A stretch of 64,000 bases of DNA from positions 297,794-361,793 of the forward strand of contig NZ_JANKMS010000007.1 of assembly GCF_024649945.1 (NCBI RefSeq), read 5' to 3'. Every line of letters starts with the position of its first letter. Within the stretch, counting starts at the first letter, position 1. The notes under the pieces are model-generated. The model was given only the letters and a program-made list of their open reading frames with translations, was not told the origin of the DNA and did not search any database. The DNA comes from Flavobacterium panacis. Its GTDB lineage: Bacteria > Bacteroidota > Bacteroidia > Flavobacteriales > Flavobacteriaceae. Shown piece after piece: positions 26,443 through 35,258 of the stretch. A program made the translations under genes and the position numbers.

Positions 26443-27771
26443 TTATCCTCTTCTTCCGTTTCCGCCACTTCTGGAGTTAGAACCGCTTTCTCTCTGAGGT
26501 TGTCCACCACCTCTAGATTCCTGACTTACTCTTGGAGATTCTGAACGCTGTTGACTTTGCGCTGGTCTAGCAGAATAATCTCTATTAGAACTAGATCTGT
26601 TTTCAGAATTACTTCTTGGTGCTTCAGCTCTTTGAACTGGAGCAGATTGTGTTGTACTCACTCTGTTTTGAGAATAATTTCTTGAATTATCAGATCTCTG
26701 AGTTGACATTTCACGATTAGAGTTTCCTCTGTTTTCAGAATTTCCTCTTGAATAAGTATTGTTTCCAGATTCAGTTCTTGGAGTGTTTTCAACTCTGGCA
26801 GAATTGTTTCCTCTGTTTGAATAATCTCTATTTACAGTTCCTTCGGTATTTCTATTTGCAGTTCTATTAGTAGAGTTGTATGTTCCGTTATTTCTGTCTA
26901 CAGAACTTCTGTTTGTTGTACTTCTGTTATCAGCATAATTTCTGTTTGAAGTCCTGTTGTCAGAATAGGTAGGTCTCGATGTGTTTCCTCTGTTTGTGCT
27001 GTATGAATTTCTATTGTTCTCTCTGCTTGATACACGTCTTTGATCCAAATCATATCTGTTGCTTACATTAGAATGTCTCTCTGCAAAGCTGTAGTTTGGT
27101 CTCATTCTTTCATAACCGTAAGTACGTCTTGTTTCGTATATTACAGGTGCTCTGTAACTTCTTCTAACATTTACATAATTGTAGCTGTTGTGAACATTAA
27201 TACAAACATTTACATTATTTCTGTATCTGTAAACAGGGTAAGGTCTCCATGCTGTGTAATAAGTTGGGTAGTAACCCCAGTTCCATGTTGAATAATAAGG
27301 TCTGTAATTGGTAACCCAAAATGAGGTGTAAATTACTGGAACAACACTGTAAACAGGCTCGTAAATGTAGTTAGCACCATATAAATAAGAGTTTCCTACT
27401 ACTTGAACGCTTACTTTGTTGTAATTGTCTCTTTCAACATCGATAGTAGCAATATCCTGATAAACATCACGATCTAAGACCGCTTGAATAATTACGACGT
27501 GTGTTCTGTCTTCTACAGATTCAATAACGCGTAAATAATCAACCTGATCATCGCCATTTAAATCTAAGTTTGAAATTTGATATTTCGGATCGTTTAATCT
27601 TCTTTCAAAATCCTGAAGATTGGCAGATTCTCCAAACATGGAAGCAACCGCTCTTAAATCTAAATTATCACTGATATCTGAATTTTTTGCGTAAACTGTA
27701 GTTTGATTTTGTGCTGCACAAGAACCAAAAACTAATGCTGTGAACGCTATTAAAAGTAATTTCGTTTTCAT
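26443..27771 (-). CDS. secreted low-complexity Arg/Ser/Asn-rich lipoprotein
   Basis: 442 residues. Lipobox V-F-G-S-C (Cys18), a globular N-terminal part (about 25-130) containing an EF-hand-like loop D-L-N-G-D-D-Q-V-D-Y-L, a Tyr/Trp-rich segment (about 145-200; Y-Y-S-T-W-N-W-G-Y-Y), then roughly 230 residues of repetitive Arg, Ser, Asn, Gly and Gln (for example N-R-G-N-S-E-N-R-G-N-S). The tail is strongly basic and likely disordered. No family is recognised. The look is of an exported surface or matrix component that binds polyanions, which is inference. Confidence 0.7.
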   Translation of the reverse strand: MKTKLLLIAFTALVFGSCAAQNQTTVYAKNSDISDNLDLRAVASMFGESANLQDFERRLNDPKYQISNLDLNGDDQVDYLRVIESVEDRTHVVIIQAVLDRDVYQDIATIDVERDNYNKVSVQVVGNSYLYGANYIYEPVYSVVPVIYTSFWVTNYRPYYSTWNWGYYPTYYTAWRPYPVYRYRNNVNVCINVHNSYNYVNVRRSYRAPVIYETRRTYGYERMRPNYSFAERHSNVSNRYDLDQRRVSSRENNRNSYSTNRGNTSRPTYSDNRTSNRNYADNRSTTNRSSVDRNNGTYNSTNRTANRNTEGTVNRDYSNRGNNSARVENTPRTESGNNTYSRGNSENRGNSNREMSTQRSDNSRNYSQNRVSTTQSAPVQRAEAPRSNSENRSSSNRDYSARPAQSQQRSESPRVSQESRGGGQPQRESGSNSRSGGNGRRG

Positions 27772-28008
27772 GACTAAATTATATTAAATTGATTGTACAA
27801 GGGAATATCCAATTACTGTGCCACAAATTTATTTTAGGATTCTTTGGCTGCAATGATCTGTTAGTTAGTGAGTTGTGTTTATTGGGTTGATTTTTGGATT
27901 TAATAGGCTGTATAAAATAGACTAATTATTATTTTTTGAAAATGAAATAAAGCTATTTGAGATATTATAAATAATCGTATTTTAGCGTTAACCAAATTTT
28001 AATTTCTT

Positions 28009-29070
28009 ATGAAAAAACTAGTTTTATTTTGTGGTATTTTTATTTTATTGATGTCTTTTGGAACATTTAAATATGAAACTAAAGTAGCTTATAACAGCGG
28101 TTTTACATCAATGACTATGGATACTTTATTTAAAGATAGAATTAGTATAAGAGCCATTTTGGTAGATAAAAATAAAATTTGGTACGGAGCTGATAATTCT
28201 CGTTTTGGTTATTACGATTTAATCAAAAAAGAAAAATTTGAAGAACATATTTATCGCGATACTTTGAATTTAGAATTTAGAAGTATTGCACAGACTTCTA
28301 AAGATGTTTTTTTGCTAAGTGTTTCAAATCCGGCATTGTTATATTCAATTTCAAAAAAAGACAACAAGGTTAAATTGGTATACAAAGAAATCAATCCGAA
28401 AGTGTTTTATGATAGTATGCAATTTTGGAATGATAAAGAAGGTATTGCAATTGGAGATCCTACAGAAGATACTTTTTCTGTTATTGTAACACGTGATGGC
28501 GGAGAAACTTGGACAAAACTATTGTCTGATAAATTGCCTACCAATGCTATTGGCGAAGCAGCTTTTGCAGCGAGTAATACCAATATCGTAATCAAAGGTA
28601 ATGATACATGGTTGGTTTCGGGCGGAAAAAAAGCACGTGTTTTTTATTCTCCTGATAAAGCAAAAACATGGAAAGTGGTAGAAACTCCTATTGTTCAGGG
28701 AAAAGAAATGACGGGTATTTTTACAGCTGATTTTTACGATTCTAAGCAAGGATTTATTGCTGGAGGAGATTACGAACTTCCGAATAAAAAAAATGACAAC
28801 AAAGCTTTTACAAAAGATGGCGGAAAAACCTGGGAGCTAATCGGACAAAATATGGGGTTTGGCTATGCATCATGTGTGCAATATGTTCCGGGAGGAAATG
28901 GTAGAGAAATCGTCTGCGTAGGTTCTGAAGGAATACAATATTCTCAAAATGGAGGCGAAAACTGGATGCAGTTGTCTACAGATACCAAGTTTTTTACTAT
29001 TCGTTTCGTAAATAGAAACACTGCAATTGCTGCAGGGCATAATAAAGTGGTTCGACTTAATTTTAAATAA
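28009..29070 (+). CDS. exported Ycf48/BNR-repeat beta-propeller protein
   Basis: 353 residues with an N-terminal signal (V-L-F-C-G-I-F-I-L-L-M-S-F-G). Several BNR/Asp-box-like turns occur, such as T-R-D-G-G-E-T-W, S-P-D-K-A-K-T-W, T-K-D-G-G-K-T-W and S-Q-N-G-G-E-N-W, spaced as in Ycf48-like or sialidase-like propellers. Ycf48 homologues in non-photosynthetic bacteria have no agreed function; glycan binding or assembly roles are possible. Stands alone on the plus strand and converges with the ECF operon. Confidence 0.78.
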   Translation: MKKLVLFCGIFILLMSFGTFKYETKVAYNSGFTSMTMDTLFKDRISIRAILVDKNKIWYGADNSRFGYYDLIKKEKFEEHIYRDTLNLEFRSIAQTSKDVFLLSVSNPALLYSISKKDNKVKLVYKEINPKVFYDSMQFWNDKEGIAIGDPTEDTFSVIVTRDGGETWTKLLSDKLPTNAIGEAAFAASNTNIVIKGNDTWLVSGGKKARVFYSPDKAKTWKVVETPIVQGKEMTGIFTADFYDSKQGFIAGGDYELPNKKNDNKAFTKDGGKTWELIGQNMGFGYASCVQYVPGGNGREIVCVGSEGIQYSQNGGENWMQLSTDTKFFTIRFVNRNTAIAAGHNKVVRLNFK

Positions 29071-29076
29071 AAAAAT

Positions 29077-29120
29077 AAGAACCCTAAATAATAAAGTAAG
29101 TATTATTATATAGGGTTCTT
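29077..29120. terminator. terminator between converging genes
   Basis: Stem AAGAACCCTA (29077-29086) with TAGGGTTCTT (29111-29120), enclosing AT-rich inner pairing. T-rich DNA follows on the minus strand, so it best serves the ECF sigma operon. Confidence 0.75.
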
Positions 29121-29141
29121 ACCGCTGTTGTTTCGTTAAGA

Positions 29142-29600
29142 TTAATCTTTATTGCCTTTGTCGCGATATTGCTGTAATAATTTTCGATTAAAATCGTCTT
29201 CCGATTTTTTAAGCAACAATATTTTCTTTGCTGAAAGTACTTTTTTTAGATTGCTCATGTATTTTTCACGAAGCTGATATATTTCTTTATCCGTACTTTC
29301 GATTTGCGATAATAATGTTGCAGCCTCTTTGTCTGAGAGATTTTTAAGATTCTCATCTTTTAGCTGTCTCACATACGTTTTCATTTTTAAATACTTTAAT
29401 TCATATTGCTTATCATCATAAGCATTATAAATTGGCCAGAATTTCTCGGCTTCTGTTGAAGTTAATTCCAATTCTGTTGTTAAAAATGAAACTTTAAAAG
29501 CTTTAATTTTTTCACGCTTTTCATCAATTTTTCCACCTTGAGCAAAAATTGAAAAACTTGTCAGAAAGAGTAGGAGTGGTAAGATGTTTTTTATTTTCAT
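29142..29600 (-). CDS. periplasmic helical protein of the ECF operon, Spy/CpxP-like
   Basis: 152 residues with a signal peptide ending I-F-A-Q-G (about residue 21), then an all-helical charged protein with L-E-L-T-S-T-E-A-E-K-F-W-P-I-Y and repeated Lys/Glu heptads. This fits the group of periplasmic sensor/chaperone-like proteins (Spy, CpxP, CnrX) in flavobacterial sigma operons. It is third in a tight operon after the sigma factor and a single-pass membrane protein, so a sensing role upstream of the sigma factor is likely. Family match is by pattern only. Confidence 0.65.
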   Translation of the reverse strand: MKIKNILPLLLFLTSFSIFAQGGKIDEKREKIKAFKVSFLTTELELTSTEAEKFWPIYNAYDDKQYELKYLKMKTYVRQLKDENLKNLSDKEAATLLSQIESTDKEIYQLREKYMSNLKKVLSAKKILLLKKSEDDFNRKLLQQYRDKGNKD

Positions 29601-29631
29601 TGCTAAGTTAAGTTGTTGAGTTAAGTTTGAT

Positions 29632-30051
29632 CTAATTTTGTTCTGAAATTAAGTGTTCTATATTTGGATTCGCAGCTAAAATATCTTCTAATGTTTCATC
29701 TTCCAAAGTAACATCGTTGCCTAATTTTTCGATATCGCTGTCGTCTAATGTTTGAATTAAATCGTATTGGCTGATATTAGAATGATAAGATAAATAAGTT
29801 TCTAAAGTAGCTTCATCAAGTTCGTTTGAATTTGCTTTATAATTATTTACAATCGGAATTAATAATGCAAAACCAATTACCGCAGCCGCTGCCAGAGAAA
29901 GTGTTTTTTTGCGTTTGTAGAATGGAATTACTTTTACTTCTTTTTCGTTTAATTGCTGTAAAACTTTCTCTGAAAAATCATCAAAATAATGTTCCGGTGT
30001 TTTAAATCCGGATTTTATTTTGGGTTCGTTTTCTAATTTAAATGTTTTCAT
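29632..30051 (-). CDS. single-pass membrane protein, candidate anti-sigma factor
   Basis: 139 residues: a cytosolic N terminus of about 50 residues with P-E-H-Y-F-D-D-F-S-E-K-V-L (a motif common in Bacteroidetes sigma-operon membrane proteins), one membrane helix at about 51-68, and an acidic periplasmic part. It lies 33 nt after the ECF sigma gene and 31 nt before the Spy-like gene. Position and topology suggest it holds the sigma factor at the membrane; no zinc anti-sigma motif is visible, so this is inference. Confidence 0.6.
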   Translation of the reverse strand: MKTFKLENEPKIKSGFKTPEHYFDDFSEKVLQQLNEKEVKVIPFYKRKKTLSLAAAAVIGFALLIPIVNNYKANSNELDEATLETYLSYHSNISQYDLIQTLDDSDIEKLGNDVTLEDETLEDILAANPNIEHLISEQN

Positions 30052-30084
30052 AATACTTATAAGATAGTTTTTGTTACAAAAGGT

Positions 30085-30627
30085 TTAATTTGATGTAACA
30101 TATAATTCAATTTTTTTTACTGCGTGATGATAAGATGCTTTAAGAGCGCCAACCGATGTTCCTAATATTTCAGCAATCTCTTCGTATTTTAATTCTTCAA
30201 AATATTTCATTTTGAAAACTAATTGTTGTTTTTCTGGAAGTGTTACAATTGCTTTTTGAAGTTTGATTTGAATTTCATCTCCATCAAAATAAAGATCGGC
30301 TTTTAAATTGTCGATCGTTTTATTCTGTAAATCTTCAGACGAAATACCGCTGAGTTTTGCTTTTTGCGATAAAAAAGTCAAAGCTTCATTTGTTGCAATG
30401 CGATACATCCAAGAGAAAAGTTTGCTTTCGCCTTTAAAGTTTTTAAGATATTGAAAGACTTTTACAAAAGTGTTTTGTAAAACGTCGTCTGCATCATCAT
30501 GATTCAAAACAATGTTTCGGATATGAGAATACAAAGGTCTCTGATAATTAGACAAGAGTTTTTGAAACGCAGCATTTTGCGTTTCAGGGTTTAATAATTG
30601 TTTTATAAATTCTTTCTCGTCTATCAA
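30085..30627 (-). CDS. ECF-type RNA polymerase sigma factor
   Basis: 180 residues with region 2 (D-D-A-D-D-V-L-Q-N-T-F-V-K-V-F and F-S-W-M-Y-R-I-A-T-N) and region 4 (L-P-E-K-Q-Q-L-V-F-K-M-K-Y-F-E-E-L-K-Y and a helix-turn-helix at E-I-L-G-T-S-V-G-A-L-K). No region 1.1 or 3. First gene of a three-gene operon with a membrane protein and an exported helical protein, the usual form of an envelope-stress sigma system. Confidence 0.92.
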   Translation of the reverse strand: MIDEKEFIKQLLNPETQNAAFQKLLSNYQRPLYSHIRNIVLNHDDADDVLQNTFVKVFQYLKNFKGESKLFSWMYRIATNEALTFLSQKAKLSGISSEDLQNKTIDNLKADLYFDGDEIQIKLQKAIVTLPEKQQLVFKMKYFEELKYEEIAEILGTSVGALKASYHHAVKKIELYVTSN

Positions 30628-30700
30628 ACTTTTTGTTTTGTAAACCTTTCTTAGAAGTTAGACTGAATTTAAAACAAAAGGTTTAATGAGCCTTAAAAAT

Positions 30701-31876
30701 TTAGAATTCCGACTGTTCTTCTTCTTGGACAGGAGTTTGTGCTGGTGCAGTAACAGGAGCAGCTGGTTTGCGTTTTACAGGCTCTGTTCTTGGTTCGCTT
30801 GGTGTTTCACTTGGAGTTTCAGGTGTATAAGACGGCTCTGTAGCAACAGGAACTACTTTTGGTATAATTGGGAAATAAATTTCGGTTACCAATTTAGAAG
30901 AACCTTTTACATCCAATTTACTAAGTGTCCAGATTTCTAGATGTGACCAGCTTAGTTCTGGAGTAATTTTTTCTTTGTTTATAAAAGCCGTAGTTTTTGC
31001 AATAGCTTCATTTCTATGTGAATAATCTCCATTTAATGTAGTCTTTACAGCATCAAACCCGTTTAATTTTCCAGATAAAATATCACTTCCTGAACTAATA
31101 GATATTTCTTTATTAATAGGTAAACAGATAGAGATTTTTGCTAAACCAGTTTTAGTGTCATAAGTGTGATAGATGATAAAAGGTTTTCCGTTTGCAGATA
31201 AACCGTTTGTTTCACTAAAATGAATAAGTTTCGGAATTACAATTCGGGCATTTTTATTTACTTTTTCTATTTCACTTGTAAAAGTCTGACGAATGTAAGG
31301 AGTTTCATTTTTCTTAACCAGTCCGTCAACTTTGATAGCGTAGGTTTTGGTTTCGTAATCCAGATTTTTGTCAATATTAGCTAAGCTTTTTTCGTAAATC
31401 GTACCAATAACTCGATCTGCACCACCGTGTAAGGCGGAATATATTTTAAATAAAAAACTCATTGTTCCTTTTCCTGTCCAGGTAACTTTTGTTTTTCCGT
31501 TCAAAGTGTCTTTCAAAGTCCACGCAACATCTGCTTCTGTTCCGTCATATTTCATTTTTTGTTCAATGCTTTCTCCTTCTTTTGTTTTAAGGGTAATGGC
31601 ATTTCCTTTTCCATCAACTCCATCCCAATAAAAAGAAGCGCCATTTCCGCTTGTTTTGTTAGGAAAAGTCATTTTTATGGAAGGATCTTCAACCGACCAG
31701 GATTCAAAATCTTCGTAATTTCTAAAATCATTAAGGTAACTGTAAACCGTTGCGCGAGGCGAATTGATCACTTTACTTCTTTCAACATCAAAAATTCCTT
31801 TTTGTGTAGCAACAAAAACGGTAAGGGCAACAAGACTTAATAACGCAAAAAGAAATAAATACTTAAGAATTTTCAT
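30701..31876 (-). CDS. membrane-anchored SRPBCC protein with a GyrI-like second domain and Pro-rich tail
   Basis: 391 residues. Membrane helix at about 5-24, an SRPBCC/polyketide-cyclase-like domain at about 28-170 (N-S-P-R-A-T-V-Y-S-Y-L-N-D-F), then a second domain at about 185-345 resembling GyrI/effector-binding folds, ending in a Pro/Thr/Glu-rich tail (P-S-E-T-P-S-E-P). SRPBCC proteins bind hydrophobic ligands. It starts downstream of and on the same strand as no obvious partner, about 70 nt before the sigma gene region. Ligand unknown. Confidence 0.7.
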   Translation of the reverse strand: MKILKYLFLFALLSLVALTVFVATQKGIFDVERSKVINSPRATVYSYLNDFRNYEDFESWSVEDPSIKMTFPNKTSGNGASFYWDGVDGKGNAITLKTKEGESIEQKMKYDGTEADVAWTLKDTLNGKTKVTWTGKGTMSFLFKIYSALHGGADRVIGTIYEKSLANIDKNLDYETKTYAIKVDGLVKKNETPYIRQTFTSEIEKVNKNARIVIPKLIHFSETNGLSANGKPFIIYHTYDTKTGLAKISICLPINKEISISSGSDILSGKLNGFDAVKTTLNGDYSHRNEAIAKTTAFINKEKITPELSWSHLEIWTLSKLDVKGSSKLVTEIYFPIIPKVVPVATEPSYTPETPSETPSEPRTEPVKRKPAAPVTAPAQTPVQEEEQSEF

Positions 31877-31971
31877 TGGTAGATCGTTTGGTTTCGTAAA
31901 GTTATAAATTTTATTGTGAGTCTTACTAATAACCCATAATTATTAGGTTTTATTTTGTTACGCAGGTATTT

Positions 31972-32160
31972 TTATCTCTTTAAAAAGATTTTGATAACAA
32001 ATAATATGGCAATGAAAAGCAAGAAAACAAGTAATACTTTGTAATTTCCTTTGTAAAATATTTTATGCAATGCCAGATCTTTTCGATAAGCAAAAATCAT
32101 TATGATTACAAATGCAATAAAAAAACACACTCCAAATAGTATTTGTCCCTGACTAAACAT
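31972..32160 (-). CDS. small two-helix membrane protein, 62 aa
   Basis: Begins M-F-S-Q-G-Q-I-L-F-G and has helices at about 8-24 and 41-59 joined by a basic loop with D-L-A-L-H-K-I-F-Y-K-G-N-Y-K. The ordered topology and the conserved-looking loop make it a plausible gene. Similar short proteins are common in flavobacteria and annotated as hypothetical. Function unknown. Confidence 0.6.
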   Translation of the reverse strand: MFSQGQILFGVCFFIAFVIIMIFAYRKDLALHKIFYKGNYKVLLVFLLFIAILFVIKIFLKR

Positions 32161-32294
32161 AATTTTTAAAATTTTTCAGCAAATTTAGAGATTTGTAAAT
32201 GATTTGCCGCTAAATTAGGTTTTCATTTCATTCAATTTTATTTTAATTTTATAAGTAAGTGAAGTAAATTAGCCCAAAAAAAGAAAACTATTAT

Positions 32295-32675
32295 ATGAAA
32301 AAACAACTTGACGCCGTTACAGAATTTCACACTGCTTTTAAAATTGGTCATAGCACAACTCCAGTTGCTGATGTAGGAGCAGAGAAAAAGCTACTTCGTT
32401 ACAATTTGATGAAAGAAGAAAACGAGGAATACTATGAAGCGGTTCAGAATAATGATTTGGTTGAAATTGCTGATGCTCTTGGTGATATGATGTATATTTT
32501 ATGTGGTACAATTATCGAGCACGGACTTCAAGATAAAATTGAAGCTGTTTTTGACGAAATCCAACGCAGTAATATGAGTAAATTAGGAGAAGATGGGCAA
32601 CCAATTTACCGTGAAGACGGAAAAGTGATGAAAGGTCCGAATTACTTTAAACCAGATTTTTCTAAGCTTTTGTAA
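32295..32675 (+). CDS. MazG-like nucleoside triphosphate pyrophosphohydrolase
   Basis: 126 residues. An E-E-N-E-E-Y-Y-E-A motif near 40-48 and E-I-A-D-A-L-G-D-M-M-Y near 58-68 form the ExxE-12-28-ExxD metal site of the all-alpha NTP pyrophosphatase family (MazG, PRA-PH). The C-terminal P-N-Y-F-K-P-D-F is a common ending of the Bacteroidetes group. It may clear non-canonical nucleotides or act on phosphoribosyl-ATP; not in a his operon, so house-cleaning is more likely. Confidence 0.82.
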   Translation: MKKQLDAVTEFHTAFKIGHSTTPVADVGAEKKLLRYNLMKEENEEYYEAVQNNDLVEIADALGDMMYILCGTIIEHGLQDKIEAVFDEIQRSNMSKLGEDGQPIYREDGKVMKGPNYFKPDFSKLL

Positions 32676-32698
32676 AAGATTAAAACGTAAAGAGCTAA

Positions 32699-32724
32699 GA
32701 TTTCTCCTTCGTCGAAATGACAAG
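32699..32724. repeat. GTCATTTCGAC-family repeat, single arm
   Basis: Begins GATTTCTCCTTCGTCGAAAT and ends GACAAG; it matches the right arm of the copies at 22741-22842 and 46564-46669. The partner arm is missing, so this is a partial or decayed copy. Confidence 0.7.
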
Positions 32725-32763
32725 ATTGAGGTTAATCTCAGCGTTGAAATTAAAAAAAATAAA

Positions 32764-32798
32764 AAACCCGATAAAACTAAATTTTATCGGGTTTCTTT
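32764..32798. terminator. bidirectional terminator between MazG-like gene and ilvE
   Basis: Stem AAACCCGATAAAA (32764-32776), loop CTAAA, stem TTTTATCGGGTTT (32782-32794). Confidence 0.85.
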
Positions 32799-32815
32799 TG
32801 TAATATGGTTTTGAA

Positions 32816-33886
32816 TTATCGAACTTTAACTGTCCATCCGTAAGTATCTTCAGAAAGTTTGTTTTGAAGACTTGTTAGTTTCTCTTTTAAGAAAGAAGCA
32901 TAAGAGTTTTCAATTGGAGCCATTTCGTAGTATTCATCTTTATAAGAGAATCCTTTGATAACACTGATTACAGCTGCAGTTCCAGCTCCGAAAATTTCTT
33001 TCAAAGATCCGTTTTTAGCTGCTTCAACCAATTCCGTAACAATAACTGGACGAACTTCTACATTAAGACCTTCTTTTTCAGCCATTGCGATCAAACTTTT
33101 TCTAGTAACACCATCTAAAATTCTTTCGCTTGTTGGAGCTGTTAATAAAGTATCATTAATTCTGAAGAAAACGTTCATTGTTCCAGCTTCTTCTAATTTT
33201 GTATGCGTTGCATCATCAGTCCAGATAACTTGTTGGAAACCATCTTTGTTTGCCAAGTTAGTTGGATAAAATTGAGCAGCGTAGTTTCCAGCAGCTTTAG
33301 CAGCTCCGATTCCACCATTTGCAGCTCTACTGTAGTGCTCAGCAATAATAACTTTTACTTCACCTCCGTAATATGCTTTTGCAGGAGAAAGTAAAATCAT
33401 GAATTTATATTCATCAGATGGATTTGCGATTACTCCAGGACCAGTAGCAATCATAAAAGGGCGAATGTACATACTTGCGCCATTTCCTCTTTGAATCCAT
33501 TCTTTGTCTAATTTCAATAATTCATTCAAACCTTCCATGAAAATATCTTCTGGAACTTCTGGCATTGCCATACGAACAGCAGAACTATTAAAACGTTTGT
33601 AGTTTTCATCAGGTCTAAACAACCAAACATCATTGTTCTCGTCTTTGTAAGCTTTCATTCCTTCAAAAATAGCTTGTCCATAATGAAAGACTTTTGATGA
33701 TGGATCCATTAAAATCGGAGCATAAGGTTTAATGACAGGGTTTAGCCATTGTCCGTCTTTATAATCACATTCAAATAAATGGTCTGTAAATACAGCACCA
33801 AAACTTAAGTTTTCAAAGTCTACAGAGCTTATCTTAGACGAATCAGCTTTTCTGATTTCAATTTTGCTTGTTTGAGTTGTACTCAT
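32816..33886 (-). CDS. ilvE: branched-chain amino-acid aminotransferase
   Basis: 356 residues, class IV PLP aminotransferase of the longer IlvE type. F-H-Y-G-Q-A-I-F-E-G-M-K-A-Y near 67-80, the PLP Lys in G-A-A-K-A-A-G-N-Y-A near 195, E-A-G-T-M-N-V-F-F near 233 and the phosphate loop G-T-A-A-V-I-S near 303. It interconverts Leu, Ile, Val with their 2-oxoacids. Stands alone, not in the ilv/leu cluster. Short repeats (ACGTAAAAT, ATGTAAAAT at 33976-33994) lie upstream. Confidence 0.94.
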   Translation of the reverse strand: MSTTQTSKIEIRKADSSKISSVDFENLSFGAVFTDHLFECDYKDGQWLNPVIKPYAPILMDPSSKVFHYGQAIFEGMKAYKDENNDVWLFRPDENYKRFNSSAVRMAMPEVPEDIFMEGLNELLKLDKEWIQRGNGASMYIRPFMIATGPGVIANPSDEYKFMILLSPAKAYYGGEVKVIIAEHYSRAANGGIGAAKAAGNYAAQFYPTNLANKDGFQQVIWTDDATHTKLEEAGTMNVFFRINDTLLTAPTSERILDGVTRKSLIAMAEKEGLNVEVRPVIVTELVEAAKNGSLKEIFGAGTAAVISVIKGFSYKDEYYEMAPIENSYASFLKEKLTSLQNKLSEDTYGWTVKVR

Positions 33887-34194
33887 AGTTATGTAAGTTT
33901 TTTGTGTGGATATTTTTCACTTAATCAATTCTAAAGTGATGATATCGTGTAAAATGGAAATTAATGAATGCAAAATTACGTAAAATTATGTAAAATGCTT
34001 AGCGAAAATTCATTATTTATACGTTTTGACTGAGATTTATTTATCCTATAATAAACTCAAATATTTAATTGATTTTTATAAAGAATTTATGAAAAATCTA
34101 TCGATTTTTAAGGCTTTACGCATTAGTTTTGATTAAATTTGAATATTAAAATGGCTTGAAAATCAATAAAAAGCTATTGTAAATTTCGGAAAAA
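33887..34194. other. 308-bp AT-rich intergenic region between divergent ilvE and mnmD
   Basis: No frame of note. It contains a candidate -7 box TAAATTTG at 34134-34141 for mnmD (no clear -33) and two adjacent near-repeats ACGTAAAAT/ATGTAAAAT at 33976-33994 on the ilvE side. I see no terminator or structured RNA here. Confidence 0.5.
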
Positions 34195-34857
34195 GTGAAA
34201 AGAGAAATAATTAAAACGCTAGATGGCTCAACTACAATTCGTTTGCCAGAATGGGACGAATGTTACCATTCTAAACACGGAGCAATTCAAGAAGCAAAAC
34301 ATGTATTTATAAAAAACGGACTTTCCTTATTTGAAAAGCCAATAAGTATTTTAGAAATTGGATTTGGAACAGGTTTGAATGCTTTTATTACCTTTTTAGA
34401 AGCCATTCGTAAAAATCAAAATATCGATTATGTTGGAGTAGAAGCGTATCCTGTTGATGCCGATGAAATTTTAGAAATGAATTATGCTGAAGAGCTCGAA
34501 GCATTGGAATTTCATAACATTTTTGAAAAAATGCATAAATCAGAATGGAACGAAAAAGTAGAAATTTGCGATCAGTTCTCGTTAACCAAAAGGAAACAAT
34601 TTTTTGATGAAATTGACGATTTTGAAACTTTTGATTTGATTTACTTTGATGCCTTTGGATACAGGGTGCAACCGGAGCTTTGGAGTACGGAAATTTTTCA
34701 GAAAATGTACAATAGTTTAAAGCCTAATGGAGTCTTAGTAACTTATGCCGCACGGGGTGTTGTAAAAAGAAGCATGATTTCTGTAGGATTTACCGTCGAA
34801 AAATTAGCGGGGCCTCCTGGAAAACGAGAAATGTTTAGAGCCTTTAAAAACGGTTAG
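34195..34857 (+). CDS. mnmD: tRNA mnm5s2U34 methyltransferase (MnmD domain, stand-alone)
   Basis: 220 residues starting at GTG; a TAA 15 bases upstream in frame and no ATG make GTG 34195 the only fitting start. Opens M-K-R-E-I-I-K-T-L-D-G-S-T-T-I with Y-H-S-K-H-G-A-I-Q-E near 22-31, then I-L-E-I-G-F-G-T-G-L-N-A-F (SAM site, about 50-62) and D-L-I-Y-F-D-A-F. This is the DUF752/MnmD half of E. coli MnmC, which completes the wobble uridine of some tRNAs. The oxidase half is absent, as usual in Bacteroidetes. Confidence 0.9.
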   Translation: MKREIIKTLDGSTTIRLPEWDECYHSKHGAIQEAKHVFIKNGLSLFEKPISILEIGFGTGLNAFITFLEAIRKNQNIDYVGVEAYPVDADEILEMNYAEELEALEFHNIFEKMHKSEWNEKVEICDQFSLTKRKQFFDEIDDFETFDLIYFDAFGYRVQPELWSTEIFQKMYNSLKPNGVLVTYAARGVVKRSMISVGFTVEKLAGPPGKREMFRAFKNG

Positions 34858-35025
34858 AAATGAGTTGTTTAGAATGATTCTACATTGATTTATGTGTTTT
34901 AAGAAAACGTATTCGTTGCTAAAGTTTTTAAAAAAAATAGTTAAAAATGAATTTTATGTTTGCTAATTGTTTAAATTTGGCTCGAGTTTAAAAAAATAGA
35001 TAACCCCCGAAAATCTTATTTTATT

Positions 35026-35223
35026 ATGTCAAAAATGATGTTTGATTACACGAAATCAATACTTGAGAGAGTTAGTTTCGATCCGGTACTTTTCTGCAAA
35101 GAGTTAGAAAAAGCTATCAAAACACTGTTACCTTACGAAATGGAACAATTGCAAGAATGGCTATTAAATTTCATTATTGAAAAGCCAGAATTAAAACCAA
35201 GTCTACAGCTAATTAAAGTATAA
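35026..35223 (+). CDS. small conserved-looking protein, 65 aa
   Basis: M-S-K-M-M-F-D-Y-T-K-S-I-L-E-R-V-S-F-D-P followed by L-F-C-K-E-L-E-K-A-I-K and Y-E-M-E-Q-L-Q-E-W-L. Helical, cytosolic, no known domain. It has its own upstream gap with a TAAATTTG box (34972-34979) and a strong terminator right after the stop, so it is a plausible transcription unit. Similar short proteins occur in flavobacteria; function unknown. Confidence 0.6.
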   Translation: MSKMMFDYTKSILERVSFDPVLFCKELEKAIKTLLPYEMEQLQEWLLNFIIEKPELKPSLQLIKV

Positions 35224-35226
35224 AAG

Positions 35227-35257
35227 AAAAGGAGCCCAATTGGCTCCTTTTTTTATG
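35227..35257. terminator. terminator between the 65-aa gene and oxyR
   Basis: Stem AAAAGGAGCC (35227-35236), loop CAATT, stem GGCTCCTTTT (35242-35251), then T run. Confidence 0.88.
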
Positions 35258-35258
35258 A

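Noticed and set aside
30686..30940. 84-codon plus-strand frame rich in Trp, Cys and Arg
   Set aside because: It is antisense to the Pro/Thr-rich tail of the SRPBCC gene; the composition is a by-product of that tail.
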